A stretch of DNA of 64,000 bases, taken from Megalopta genalis (Eukaryota; Arthropoda; Insecta; Hymenoptera; Halictidae). Positions within the stretch are counted from its first letter, which is position 1. Every line of letters begins with the position of its first letter. The translations under genes were made by a program, and so were the position numbers. The stretch is taken from NCBI RefSeq assembly GCF_051020955.1, contig NC_135018.1, positions 4,936,814-5,000,813 of the forward strand, written 5' to 3'. The notes below the pieces were generated by a model that worked only from the letters and a program-made list of their open reading frames with translations, made no database searches and was not told where the DNA came from. Positions 10,939 through 22,300 of this stretch are shown piece by piece.

Positions 10939-11615
10939 CACGTTGACTGCCACGTCACCCGTATTCGGGTGAAAGCAAAAGTTCTCATCAGGCCACGTCA
11001 CTCGTAATTCGGGTGACGCCGATTTGACTACTTACAAATAAAATATTTGGACAAATATTCTACAGGAGGTAATGAAACGATTGAATTCTTATAAAAATGG
11101 TTTATTAAAAAAATTATTCGCAGTGTATAACATTAAAACATTCTCTGCAAAGTTGAGGTTGATCAGGACAGCTTGGACAAAAAGTTGTTGGTTTTTTCAG
11201 ATTTGCTCGTGCCTCTGATCGGTCCATTTCGTATCTTTTATTTGAGCTTTTATTTGAACTGTAGCTTCCTCAGTATCATCAACATTTCTTTCTTCTTCCA
11301 TGACCAATTCTCGTAAAATCTCGTCAATAGTATCTTCATAACATTCATTATCACTAAGATTGTATTTATCAGTATCCGAATCAGAATCTGACGATGTAAT
11401 TCTATTTATGCTTCTTCTTCCGGACAATCCGATCTCTTTTCATTATTGAAAAAAATAAGGGTAGAGATTTTAAATTATACCATTCGGTACTCGGCAAAGA
11501 TTCCAACTGTTCATGCAGGAACAGAAACAGACATGAATTAACAGCGCACGCTTCCTATAGCGGCACGGGTGGCCTGTAGGAGATTTTGTTGTAAATACGC
11601 GTGGCAGTCAACGTG
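10939..11615 (-). mobile_element. piggyBac-like element, internally deleted
   Basis: The ends are perfect 16-bp inverted repeats, CACGTTGACTGCCACG on the left and CGTGGCAGTCAACGTG on the right. Each is flanked by TTAA (10935-10938 and 11616-11619), the diagnostic target duplication of piggyBac elements. Just inside the left end are two hairpin-prone CACCCGTATTCGGGTG / CACTCGTAATTCGGGTG motifs. The interior encodes, on the minus strand, only the N-terminal and extreme C-terminal parts of the transposase, so the catalytic middle was lost by internal deletion. Confidence 0.9.
11114..11427 (-). pseudogene. piggyBac-like transposase remnant (N-terminus joined to C-terminal Cys-rich tail)
   Basis: The upstream part reads SGRRSINRITSSDSDSDTDK followed by an acidic stretch ending near position 11197, as in the acidic N-termini of piggyBac transposases. 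After a frame change comes FCPSCPDQPQLCRECFNVIH, ending in CE and stop at 11114-11116. This resembles the cysteine-rich zinc-binding tail of the family. The DDD catalytic domain is absent. No in-frame ATG precedes the acidic part: an upstream TGA closes the frame and an ATG lies in another frame, so the start is also damaged. Confidence 0.75.
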
Positions 11616-11619
11616 TTAA

Positions 11620-12042
11620 CAGTCCTGCTTTGTCAATATAAATTCAGCTACCTATAATATATAGCAGCATTGGATCAACTGTCACAGATTTTGTTGCGTT
11701 TTATATGTCTTCCCGTATTTGCATAGACAGGGGTGCAGATAGTGTACAATCAGAAGAACGGAAAGCAATCGGGAATGTTCTGAAAATCAAAGTACGCAAA
11801 CTGAAAAGCTACGCAACGCGACAATAAAGATGGCAGCTGAAGCTAGTGTCCGGTTTACTCAGCTGCAGATATTGGATTCATAAAGCCGTAAGTACGGGGC
11901 ATGCTGTGTCATGAACGTAGTAAAGGTCACGGAGGACTCGGATAAAGGGATACAGCTCAACTGAAAATCTAAAGTAAAACATTTGGATTTTCATATGCTA
12001 CAATACAACGGAAACGAATATACGTTATTTTCAGATATTCGA
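11620..12042. other. Non-coding stretch
   Basis: Mixed-composition sequence with no recognisable gene, lying between two transposon insertions. Confidence 0.4.
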
Positions 12043-12228
12043 CTAGGAAAGTGGAGCCGATGACCGTGAGGTGACCAATTGCTATGCCTTTAGTTTGTTT
12101 TCGGTCATAATTAACTTTATAAAAATTTAATATGCTTTACTCGATAAATATAAAGTTAATTATGACCAAAAACAAACCAAAGGCACAGCAATTGGTCACT
12201 TCACAATAACCGATCCCACTACCTTATG
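12043..12228. mobile_element. Hairpin (foldback) MITE
   Basis: Two arms of about 80 bp (12043-12122 and 12148-12228) are reverse complements with few mismatches around a 25-bp AT-rich loop. They share GTGACCAATTGC, GCCTTT.GTTTGTTTT and GGTCATAATTAACTTTAT. The outer ends read CTAGGAAAGTGGAGCCGATG and, inverted, ATAAGGTAGTGGGATCGG. A degraded half-copy lies at 37873-37944, which supports a dispersed family. No transposase or clear target duplication was found, so the superfamily is unknown. Confidence 0.8.
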
Positions 12229-13507
12229 GATATACATATGTTTAACTTTTACCGTATTGTGATTTTCGAAATATCTCCTTGAAGTTAGGATTCAGAATAG
12301 TAGAAAGTATTATGAAACGTGCTCAGAATAAATGTAGACCAGCAATAATTTTATTAGTGATTTTCGAGATAAATATTTGGCTCCATATGCGTAAAAGTTT
12401 TTCGATGCAAAGTATTTACTAGAAGTAAATCCAGTATGTTTTTTACTTGTATTTGATACTAATAAACATTTACTTATTTTTATGCAAACAGTGTTATAAA
12501 TAGTGACAGCTGTTCAAATAGTCTCACACTGTGTTAGCATTGGGTTGGTAAAGTTCTGTCATTTATCTTTCAAGCACACTTTTATTTTGCAAAATATTTT
12601 TTAAGGGTATCATAACAATCGATTAATAGTAAGTACGCTTTTATTAAAATTCGATACATGTTATAATAGTAAGACATTATTTTACAGCGTACCGGGAAGT
12701 ACAACACTGCAAAACAAAAATTATGGAAATACACAAACCAAAATGGATTCTTAATAGGAGACTCTCTGATTGTTTCTGAAATTTAATTGTCTTTTCTCAT
12801 ACACTTGAAGATGTTATGGCTTAGTCGAACTGCTTAAAGAACATTCTGCAATCCATTTCAGATAATATGCTCGTTCCAAAATTTAATTGATTTTAACGTC
12901 CGTGTACAGCCAAAACAACTAATATGTGACTAGTTAGGAAACAAAACTTTATCGCTACGTCACTTAAAAGTTCTGTAATGGAGATAAGTTGAACTCTCGT
13001 ATTAGGGTGCGTTTCGTATTGGGTAACTTTACTTTGCTCTTCCAAACGTACATTGAATTTTCTGGTTTAGATAAAAGCTGCTTTTGTTTTAGGTGAAAAA
13101 TTATACAATGTCAAATTGGATAAATCGATCGCTTCTGATTTTTTGTTCTAAAATGCTCTTTTCTTTTATTGCGAATAAAGAGATAAACAGCATTTTTTGG
13201 CAGACTTTATTGCTTTAGCAATACATAGGTTTTAGTCTAAATAAAAGGAATTTTTAATAATGAAAAATAATAGTGTCTAAGGTATGAAATCGTATTTATA
13301 TTTTTACTCATCAGGGAAATCATGCTTCTTCATTGAGAAGAAAGTAAATATCAACATTTTCGCGAGGAGGTCGTCTCTAATTTGTCCATAAATTCTCCAA
13401 TAAACACAGTTTTTGTAAACAACGGCTGGCAGTGTGTGTGATACAGAGGGGGACTTCAGAGTTTCTTGCTGTTTATGCAATGATACGCATTAACATTTTA
13501 CAATGGT
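12229..13507. other. AT-rich non-coding stretch
   Basis: I see no gene. Positions 12510-12535 (GTTCAAATAGTCTCACACTG) weakly resemble the Tc1-like MITE ends found elsewhere in the window. Confidence 0.4.
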
Positions 13508-14345
13508 ACCAGTATCTAAAACCGTGAAAAGTTGCTAGAAAGTTTAATGTTAGCCACGCACTAGTGTATAAAATACGGAAACGATATTGCAATGATGTTC
13601 CTACATCTCTTTTGGAGATCGTCCAAAATTATTATCTTGCCAAGATAAGCAACTGTATAGTTGTTGGAAAGTGATGTTAGAAAGAAGCAAATGGGCGGCT
13701 TAAAATATTTTAAAAGAAGTTATTTTTGTATCATTAGAAAGAAAAAAAAATCTGCTACTTCAAAGAAGAATATAAAAGCCGGTTTGAGTTTTTTTTTCAG
13801 ATGCATGCAAAATTAATCGAATTTTATTGGATGGACATTCCTGGTGCTGGAAAAGGAAAGGTGAACCACTATTGCCACGTCATGTAAAACAAACAGTTTT
13901 TGGCGGTGGTTCAGTTATGATGTGGGGTTGTATTGTGGGGTATGATGTAGGTCCAATGTATCGAATTGGAAGTATGGTGAACCAGGACACCAGTACACTT
14001 GTCTACACAAGAAAAATTTAGAAAAGAATCTACTAGATACAGTTGACAATATGCCAGTAGCAGAAAGTAATGTCGTTTTCCAACATGACAACGGCCCCAG
14101 GCGTTCTACGAAAAGTGTCAAAAATTGGCTCGATGCTCAACGATTTTAAAAGATAGCATGGCTTGCTCAAAGCCCAGACTTAAATTCTATCGAAAATATT
14201 TTCATTTCAATTAATTTTCATTTCATTTAAAAATGAAACTAGCACACGAATGTAATGCTCCGCCAACGACAATAAATGTTTTGTGGAAGAGAGTGCAGTA
14301 TTTTAAGTATGCCCAAACGTATTCGAGATACAATTACATATTAAA
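13508..14345 (+). pseudogene. Tc1-like transposase pseudogene
   Basis: Decayed coding sequence in several frames matches the Tc1 order. A helix-turn-helix segment resembling ARKFNVSHALVYKIRKRY lies near 13535-13590. ILLDGHSWCWKRKGEPLLP then TVFGGGSVMMWGCI (about 13815-13940) contains the expected first catalytic Asp. QHDNGPRRSTKSVKNWLDAQ (about 14080-14140) carries the second, and WLAQSPDLNSIENIF (about 14160-14205) the glutamate, as in DD34E transposases. Several stops and frameshifts are present. I could not delimit terminal inverted repeats, so only the coding remnant is annotated. Confidence 0.85.
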
Positions 14346-15461
14346 TCTACAAAATACTGAATTGTTAATGTGAATATATTTAATGCTGCAAAACCGACTT
14401 CACGAAAAGAAATTGTATATATCAAAATAATGATGGTATCACAATCCTTAACATTTGTTCGGACATCTAAGACATTGTACTTAACAATACATATTTTGTT
14501 TCTTTCCTATTCTACAGGGGGACATTGAATAAAAATTTATTTTTGTTAAAATATCGTATGTATGTGTGTTTTCACTTTTACTCCTCACAGTAGTTACATA
14601 CATTGGTACATTACCCTTACCTAGAGTACCGCAGGAAGTGTATCGTTCATAAACGTCAGAGAGCGGTTTTTGTTCGTCAGAACTTGTGGTTAGTTTTACG
14701 GAGATGGGCATGCGATGTAAATTAATTGAATTCGTTGATCGTGACAAAGCAACTATGAAAGTAATTTGAACGACAATAAAACATGGCTGTCGCGTGGACG
14801 AAGCAGAGAAGCGTGCTGTACTCAGCCGAGAAGAAAGGCAAAGCTTCCGGTCGCCCTGGGCTGGATTTGTCACAGAGAATCCGGTTAAAAAAAAGAAGAA
14901 AGGGAAACAAAGAGATGGAGACTGGAGAGGTAGAAGGGGAAAGGGAAAGAGGAAAGGTGAAGTCGGGACGAGAGAGGGAGGCTGAGCACGTACCTTGTTA
15001 CCACTTGTTTATCCACCGGCGTTGCCGGGTTGTTCTCCACCAACCTTAGGAAACCAGGACCAGTTTCCCTTCTTCCGAGCCGCTCCCCCCTTTCCCCGGT
15101 TTATGCTGCTACTCTCGAATGCTGGCGACATACTAAACGTACGTTGTACGTGTACTCATTAAACTTTCTTGAAGCCACTCACCTCCTCACTTCATCTTTA
15201 GCCCTCGTTGTCCTTTGCCCCCACCTATCTGACTTCACGTATACGCTGATCAATTTGCGTCTCTTGGCTTCTTATCCCTAGCGTTGTTGGCTCTGCTTAT
15301 CCTCCCGTATGCTCATTTCTTTGCTCCTCGTCAGCCACTCTCTATTCCCTGGCTTCTTTATCTGTTCTCGCCGATTTTTCTGTGACTGGAAATTAATAGA
15401 ACCGGATGGTGTGCTCTGGTGTGCTCTCGTCGGTGAAAAACTTTGAAAGTTATTCTATTAA
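14346..15461. other. Non-coding stretch with purine-to-pyrimidine strand switch
   Basis: Positions about 14880-14985 are strongly purine-rich on the plus strand (AAAAAAAGAAGAAAGGGAAAC type), and about 15030-15370 are pyrimidine-rich (CCGCTCCCCCCTTTCCCCGG type). Open frames in this region have no recognisable motif. A 14-bp phrase GGTGTGCTCTGGTG is partly repeated at 15408-15430. Confidence 0.45.
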
Positions 15462-15495
15462 CTAGGAAACACGAATAACATTCGCTACATTATAA

Positions 15496-15686
15496 TAGGG
15501 GTGGCCAAACTTTTGATCACTACGGGCGACCAGTTTTTTTAAATTATAGGCGTCGGTCTACCAATATCATATGTGTTAAGTGATCATAAGAAAAGTGGTA
15601 ATTTAATTCAAAAAATAAGTTTAAATTTAAAATGAACATAAATAATATCAGACAGGCGGGCGGCTAGGAATAGTTACGCGGTCGAC
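15496..15686 (-). mobile_element. hAT-like MITE, truncated inverted copy
   Basis: It starts TAGGGGTGGCCAAACTTTTG right after CATTATAA (15488-15495), which is the reverse complement of the TTATAATG duplication around the other copy. It runs to GGTCGAC at 15686, where similarity stops about 16 bp short of the expected second terminus. It preserves the terminal repeat that is degenerate in the right-hand copy. Confidence 0.7.
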
Positions 15687-16350
15687 ACTTTTTCTTCTGT
15701 TACTCGCTGAGAAACTTTGTCTCACTCCTTCTCTTTTTCGGAAAAACGATGACCTGCTACGCATTTATGTATTAATTGGAACGGAGGATACTAGATTTAG
15801 GTGTGTATCAGAATTTCGAATTCGCGGCTTAAATTTCTGATCCGCCTCTTATTTTTTGGAATTATCATAAATACCGAATTCGTCAGTGCGCAGTGGCAGT
15901 TAAGAGCCATGAAACATTTAGAAATTCGGTTGGTCAAGGCAGAAACATAAAGAGACGTCGTTTAACTAAAATAAAGATACCGTTACCAGTAGAAAAGTAA
16001 AACACAAAGGATGTACTAGCTACTATAGGAATAAGTTATAAGAGAAGAAACGGTGGTAGGAGACGGAAAAACGAGCTGACAAAGTTTATAAAGAGAATGG
16101 GAACAAACGAAAAAAGTGAAAGAAAGTTCACGAAAAGAAGGAAAGCAAGCTGTCTAGTAATACCCGCTTAATAGAAATCTTTTTATATTATATTTCACGG
16201 GGCTTTATTAAAAGGAAGTAGCCGCACGAATGATGTTACTCGCATAGATAATATAATGAAGAAGGTCATGAAATGTAATAATATTTCGAGAGAATTTAAC
16301 TTGTAACAAATATCTCAATGCTGTCAATTCATTCTTTGATGTTTATAATG

Positions 16351-16568
16351 CAGGGTTGGTCAAAGCGTCGACCGCGTAACTATTCCTAGTCGCCCGCCTG
16401 TCTGATATTATTTATGTTTATTTTAAATTTAAACTTATTTTTGGCTTTAAATATTACTTCTTTTCTTATGATCACTTAACACATATGATATTGGTAGACC
16501 GTCGTCTATAATTTAAAAAAACACTCACCAAAAAAACACCCAAAAAACGCCCCAAACTTTTTACTTTA
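16351..16568 (+). mobile_element. hAT-like MITE with 8-bp target duplication
   Basis: A 218-bp element beginning CAGGGTTGGTCAAAGCGTCG is flanked on both sides by TTATAATG (16343-16350 and 16569-16576). Eight-bp target duplications and CAGGG-type ends are characteristic of hAT transposons. Its right terminus is degenerate (CCCCAAACTTTTT), but the inverted copy at 15496 keeps the matching TAGGGGTGGCCAAAC end. It has no coding capacity. Confidence 0.72.
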
Positions 16569-16602
16569 TTATAATGTAACGAATGTTATTCATGTTTCTT
16601 AG

Positions 16603-19080
16603 TCGAAACATTTGATTCTTCTGTTACCAAAATCTAGGAATGAAAGTGAATCGAGACATAGAAGAAACAGAAATTGTCACGTTCTATCAGGGAAATTATA
16701 AAGAAATGCTAATCAACGCAGTTTTGAAAGAAATCATAGTAAAATCTTGCACATTACAATAAAAACGGCGAAAATTTGAAACGAATTCAGCGTCATGAAC
16801 GAATTCAATCGCTTCCAATATTCGGTAGTCCTAGTGTTAATATCCGGTCAGTTCTGGGAGCCCTAACAACAAATGTTTCCGAGTTCTCGTAATGGAAAGC
16901 CGTTTGAAAATGAAGTTATTTTTCCAATTTTCGACGAAGCGACACGGAATTAATCGAACAGTCGCGGCCGGGCGACGCACATGGCGACATTGGTCACACT
17001 CCATGCGGCAAGCAGAACATTTTGCGAGCCATCAATGCCTGTTAGGACGCAGTCACGAACTACCTGGTGGATCGTTAGGGTGATGAATCGGCGCGTGAAG
17101 GGTCGGTGCCGCGAATGTAGGTTGGCACGACGGATGACTAAGGGCCCGTGTAAATCACACACGTAACGGTAACGCGAACGATGACTTCCTGGAGCACGGT
17201 CAAATGTGGACGGCCGACAATGACAGAACTAGAGTAGAAAAGACGGAAATACAGGCGCGCACATTTTGTACGTGTTACGCCAGACAAAATGAAAAAACCG
17301 GACGAGGCAAGAGACAGACAGCCTCGGTCATTCGGAGCGTTAGGATTCAGTGGACTCGTGCTTTGCTCTTTGTTTCGCGAGCGAATCCATCACGGTGGTC
17401 GCGGCCAAATCTTTGACACGGATCTTAATTATAATTTTAATCCTTCGTGCCCCGCGAGCTTTCGCGGATCACTCACCAGCGAATGCGTTCACTTGAAAAT
17501 TGCAGATTTCTTTTTAAATAATTGAATTTGGTAGTAGTTTATTTATTTCTAGTGGTAGTAGTAGCTTATTTCCGCTTACCTTTCGGCTTTATAACGATAT
17601 ACGATATAAATACCGATACAATACAAAAACCATTACAAAATCTATAATATTAACTCATTTATCTGTAGTTTAGGCCTTTAACTTATTACATAGCTGACCT
17701 ATGTAATATATCATAGGCATCTCAATTAACTGACTTTTTATTTATTTCTATTATCGGACAATTCGTTCCTCAAGGCACACTCCTAGTTTGTATCACTAAT
17801 TGCAGGTAATACAATATGCTCTCGATAATTAATAATTACCGTATATAATGATATATTGTATATGTATAATTGATATATTTCATATCTTCTATATGTAACT
17901 GCTATATAACTTAAATATCCTTCGACATTGTCAAATTTTTATTATTATTTATCGGGTAGTAGCAGAAGGCCAACGCTTTATCTCTATCTTCTAAGATAGA
18001 TGTATGTATCTTGTTACTTCAATAATCTTGCTTGTAGTAATATAAACCAGATGTGCTCCATTTAAATATTATAGAATAATTGCCAGATTTATGATGTTCC
18101 CTCCAAAGATGATAGTTCTTTAAGGCTGACTCAATTTAGTCGAGAGACTCTACTTCTACCAGACATGGCGCATAAATATACGAACTACTCTAATTATTCG
18201 CCTTTAGTTTGAGGTCTTCTGAATTGTTTCCTGTAATTTTAGGAGATTGCTGCGAAGCTATGGTGTTGGTACCTTTGAGTGAGAATCGGAATCTGGATGG
18301 AGGGAAGACGATGGATTAAGGAGCTGTGCGCCCACATGACTAAGAACTTTTAGTTTCATTACAGTATAATGACTTTTCCTCGTAATAACTTCCAACGTTA
18401 CTGGAAATGCTTTTAGAAATAACAGGTTTCTTCCAATGCTAGAAACATAATTTAAATATTCTCCTGATCATGTTTTTTTCAGAGTGGATAAAATATTTCT
18501 ATAAGTTACTGTTTATTGGCACAGTCTTGGAATATGCGACAATAAAAATTTGCTTGCTGTTGCTTTAGAAATATCTTTGTCTAAATTGTACGATTTCCAT
18601 GTTATTCGTATTTATCTTACAGTTATCTCGAGTTGTGTAGCTGCTTGATAAACATGAGATGAAGCCACCAATTAGGAATGAAAAAGAAACTCAATTTAAA
18701 TAGAAATGTATTCTCAGGATCGAGAGAGAAATGTAGTGACATTTTCTTATCACTTTTGAATCATTGGAGGCATTGCAATGAAATTTTAACTAAAAATATT
18801 TAAAAAGTAATCATTCGTAATTGTAGGTAATTAAATATTTTTTCTATTATAAAAATTATAATTTTTCAGCGGTGCGGATTGAAGAATACAATGCCGTGTT
18901 TGTATAACTTTTTAACCATAACAGACATTGACATGTGATTTGGTCACAATAATATACAAATATTACGTGACGAATTCCTTCCTAGCTCATTACTGTCCTG
19001 CAATCAGTTTTATTTGCTCTCTTCCACGTTTAATGAAATTTAAAAACAATCAAGCTGTCAGTTCTCCTTTCTAGGCTAGA
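16603..19080. other. Non-coding stretch; GC-rich island 16800-17480
   Basis: Positions about 16800-17480 are much richer in GC and CpG than the flanks and contain short open frames on both strands without recognisable domains. This looks like a regulatory or unmethylated island rather than a gene. From 17500 to 19080 the sequence is AT-rich with nothing identified. Confidence 0.4.
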
Positions 19081-19364
19081 TTAAGACCGACATGTAGAAA
19101 TTGTTTAATGCCGCCGAGCGATGTCTTGAACAGTTGCTCCTTCCTTGATTCTCCTTCTTCTGTAATTACATTTAATAGTTCCTTTGCAGTTTTTCTAAAA
19201 TGGGTTTGGTACAGACGGGTCTTAAGACCGACATGTAGAAATTGTTTAATGCCGCCGAGCAATGTCTTGAACAGTTGCTCCTTCCCTGATTCTCCTTCTT
19301 CTGTAATTACATTTTAATGGTTCCTTTGCAGTTTTTCTAAGATGGGTTCGGTAAAGACGGGTCT
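19081..19364 (-). repeat. Tandem duplication, two units of about 141 bp, open on the minus strand
   Basis: Unit 1 (19081-19221) and unit 2 (19222-19364) both begin TTAAGACCGACATGTAGAAA and are nearly identical. The period of unit 1 is a multiple of three. On the minus strand the repeat encodes segments such as GGIKQFLHVGL and FRKTAKELLNVITEEGESRK. The frame is open for 63 codons (19071-19262) but breaks in unit 2 through a small insertion. This may be a minisatellite or a fragment of a repetitive coding sequence; I do not recognise the peptide. Confidence 0.85.
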
Positions 19365-22300
19365 CAGACAGAGTTGAGCATTATTTAGATAAGACATTAT
19401 TTAAATAATGATTCGAATAAAAGATATTTTATCTTTGCTTGTTATTCAAACGTTCAAATAAAAGAAGTATTTTTATTCGTAGCCTCGATCAAAATTTTCA
19501 TTGGTGCGTTTCTCTTTATCTTTTATTCGTTACTCGATAGTTTTATGTAGATCGTTTCCAAGGAACACATCTGTAACTAAGACGAAGCGTCGACCGTGAC
19601 GGACGAGGCTCTGGCATTTTTCAATTATATTGCCTGCACTCGAGTTCGGCCGCACACAGTGTAGTGTCCTTCCGCGTCAGGGAAAGTTTTCTACGACGGG
19701 AAATCTTCTCCACGTTAAAAGAGAAGCATTCCAAAACTATTTATAAACTATTTACAAACTATTACAAACAAATATAAAGTGGTATATGCGTCGGCATGAA
19801 GTTGTCGCTTTTCTAACATTTATAGACACGTATAAACATGTACATAAACATATTGCGGCGGCCAGCAAGATAATGTAAGGATTGTAAAAAAAATCCTATT
19901 GTTCCTTACGTTAATTTAGTTTATTAACAATTAACAAATGCATTTGCAATATATTTACATTGCTACATGTGAAATTCAACAAAATGCCTTGCTTATTCGA
20001 AATAAGATTATCCAAGAGAACTTGAAAAGACAACTTTGGAAAAATGACATTACACTGTATGTGTCAATCGTTATAGTGATAATATCAATTTTTCCCGATT
20101 GATACCGTGAGGGCTATAATTTCGGATCGGAGATAAATATGGAAAATAAATCTTATAAACAGTCTTTGATTTAATCGTCAAAATTTTATTAAAATATAGA
20201 AAAACATGATTTTGCGCGTACGTTTACATGTACTTGGTATATGACTAACATCCACGTGAAAGTGGATTACCGAAGTTTTTCTTTATCTGGAGTTGTGTTA
20301 GTTAATTTTGTTTAAACATTAGATAGTAAAACAGACAAGAGAGTACTAGAAGGTTTCGTTAAGAAAAGAAATTCTTATAATTATTATTAAACAGCTAGAA
20401 ATAATAAATGTATATCGGTAGAATATTTTCGATATCACGATTCTTCGCTAAATTCGTGCTTTAAAAATCGCTTTGTATGTTTGACGTTATTAATTACTTC
20501 CGTTACGAAATGATACGACGAAATAGCCACGGGAGTATTTAATAATATCATTGGCAAGAAAAGTTTTCATAAAAATTAAACATCAAAAAGCAATCAATTT
20601 ATTAACGAAGCTCGTCTGCTGCAACAATTTCTCGAAACATTCATGCTCGAAAAATTATTCCATACATCTGATTCTATTAATTATTTTCATTAACAAATTA
20701 AGTGGCAAAGCTCTAACAAACAGAATTGTTGTAAATATTAAGAAGCGAGAAATAATAAATTAATTAACGAAAGCAATTCGATATAAAAATTAAGCGATCG
20801 ATCTATACAATTAAAAGTCTCTTGTTATTTAAATCTCGTTGATATTTTTTATGAACAATTTAAATGATAAAATTTTCTTGCGAGCACTGGATAGCATCTT
20901 TGCAAAGTAAATTATTACGAACATTAAATAATTAGAAATAATCGAAATTATCGATAGTGCGATCAATGTTCGTCGAAGTCAGTAGTAGGAGTATCTTTCG
21001 GGTACCTGTTGGGCTCACAGCTATTGTTCAGTCAGTTGCTAGTCGTTCTGACTCCCTTTCGGGTCTCTAAAGTAGCAATCCTTCTCGCGGTGAGGCCCGA
21101 GCAATCGGTATCATCATCGATTCAGAAAATGTTGTGAATTGCAATGAGTTTCGTGTTGAGGATGATACCGAGCTAATAGCTGCAAATTTTAAATTATTTT
21201 TGATATTGATATTTTCTAATCATAGATTAATTGATAGAGTTTGCTAGCTAGTGCATAATAAATTCTTTTGCAAACCTTTATAGATGGTGCCATCGAAAAG
21301 AGACCGGACTGTGCTTGTATCTCGACGTCGGTGTTAAATCATATTTCATAGCTTTGGTCCAGTTTTAAGAAAGTTATTCCGGTTCAAAATGTGTGTCTAC
21401 ATATATTTGACCACGAATGTATATACCGATTGCAAATTATTGATAAATTGTACACTTCATATAAAGTGAAGAAAAAATAATTCCTTCCAATTGATTCTTA
21501 AACGAATACTTCTATGACGTTCGAGATGCATCGAATAGAAACATTAAGAACTAAGAGAAAACGATGGGTCCAGGATAGGATTAAAGGAATAGAAAACGAT
21601 AGGAAATTCTGGAAGGGTCTAGTCGCAGGTTTTCGAACTGTGGCAGCGCGGTAAAATACATCAAGCAATCGATGCACATCGTGCGGTTGGAGACGACGCG
21701 ACGGTGAAAGAGACTTTCGTCGACGCTCAATGTACAGTGGCCGGATTTTTGGTCGGAAAAAGGATTTTCTGCGTCTCGCGGGACAGGTACACAGGGTCGA
21801 AGGAAATTTCGTATACGTGTTTACCGTAGCTGGATTCGCGTACGTGATGTCAAACCCAGAACCGATGCTGCTCCCACACGTACATACATTATCCACCAAT
21901 ACAAACGGATCGTCTCGACGGATTTTCCGAAAACTGCGACCTCCAGTCGAGTTTTTCTAGGATCATCCTTTTACCTACGCGCTGAGTTAGCTTTTCACCA
22001 TCAGCGGCGCACGATGATCCGTTAACCATTAGGAGATGACATTGAACTTCATTTAAATGTCGAGAATCGGCTCACGAATACGATAAAATATAAAAGTTTG
22101 TACTTTTTTTCCAGGCGATCGCAACCGTGACAAGTTGAATAACTTTTGATACAATTTTTGCAAATGAATTGGTGCATTGGTATTTTCTTGGCTCACGTAC
22201 TAAAATTTTACGCACTCTTCTCCATTATGTATACCGGCTTGATTTTTCAGCTTTTCGTTTAACATATTCGGGCAAATTGATGCAATAATTAATCAAAAAT

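Larger units (their letters stand above)
15462..16602. repeat. Large imperfect inverted duplication with 680-bp spacer
   Basis: The left arm 15462-15686 and right arm 16367-16602 are reverse complements. The match includes 26 bp of sequence outside the hAT-like MITE (AGGAAACACGAATAACATTC on the left, GAATGTTATTCATGTTTCTT on the right). The spacer 15687-16366 is present once and has no ORF of note. The arrangement is best explained by inverted duplication of a MITE together with its flank. Confidence 0.8.

Noticed and set aside
14481..14873. 130-codon minus-strand ORF
   Set aside because: Low-complexity Ser/Thr-rich peptide without recognisable motif, overlapped by plus-strand frames; no gene evidence.
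21498..21960. Opposed ORFs of 133 and 76 codons
   Set aside because: They overlap antisense in a GC-richer island and neither has a recognisable domain.
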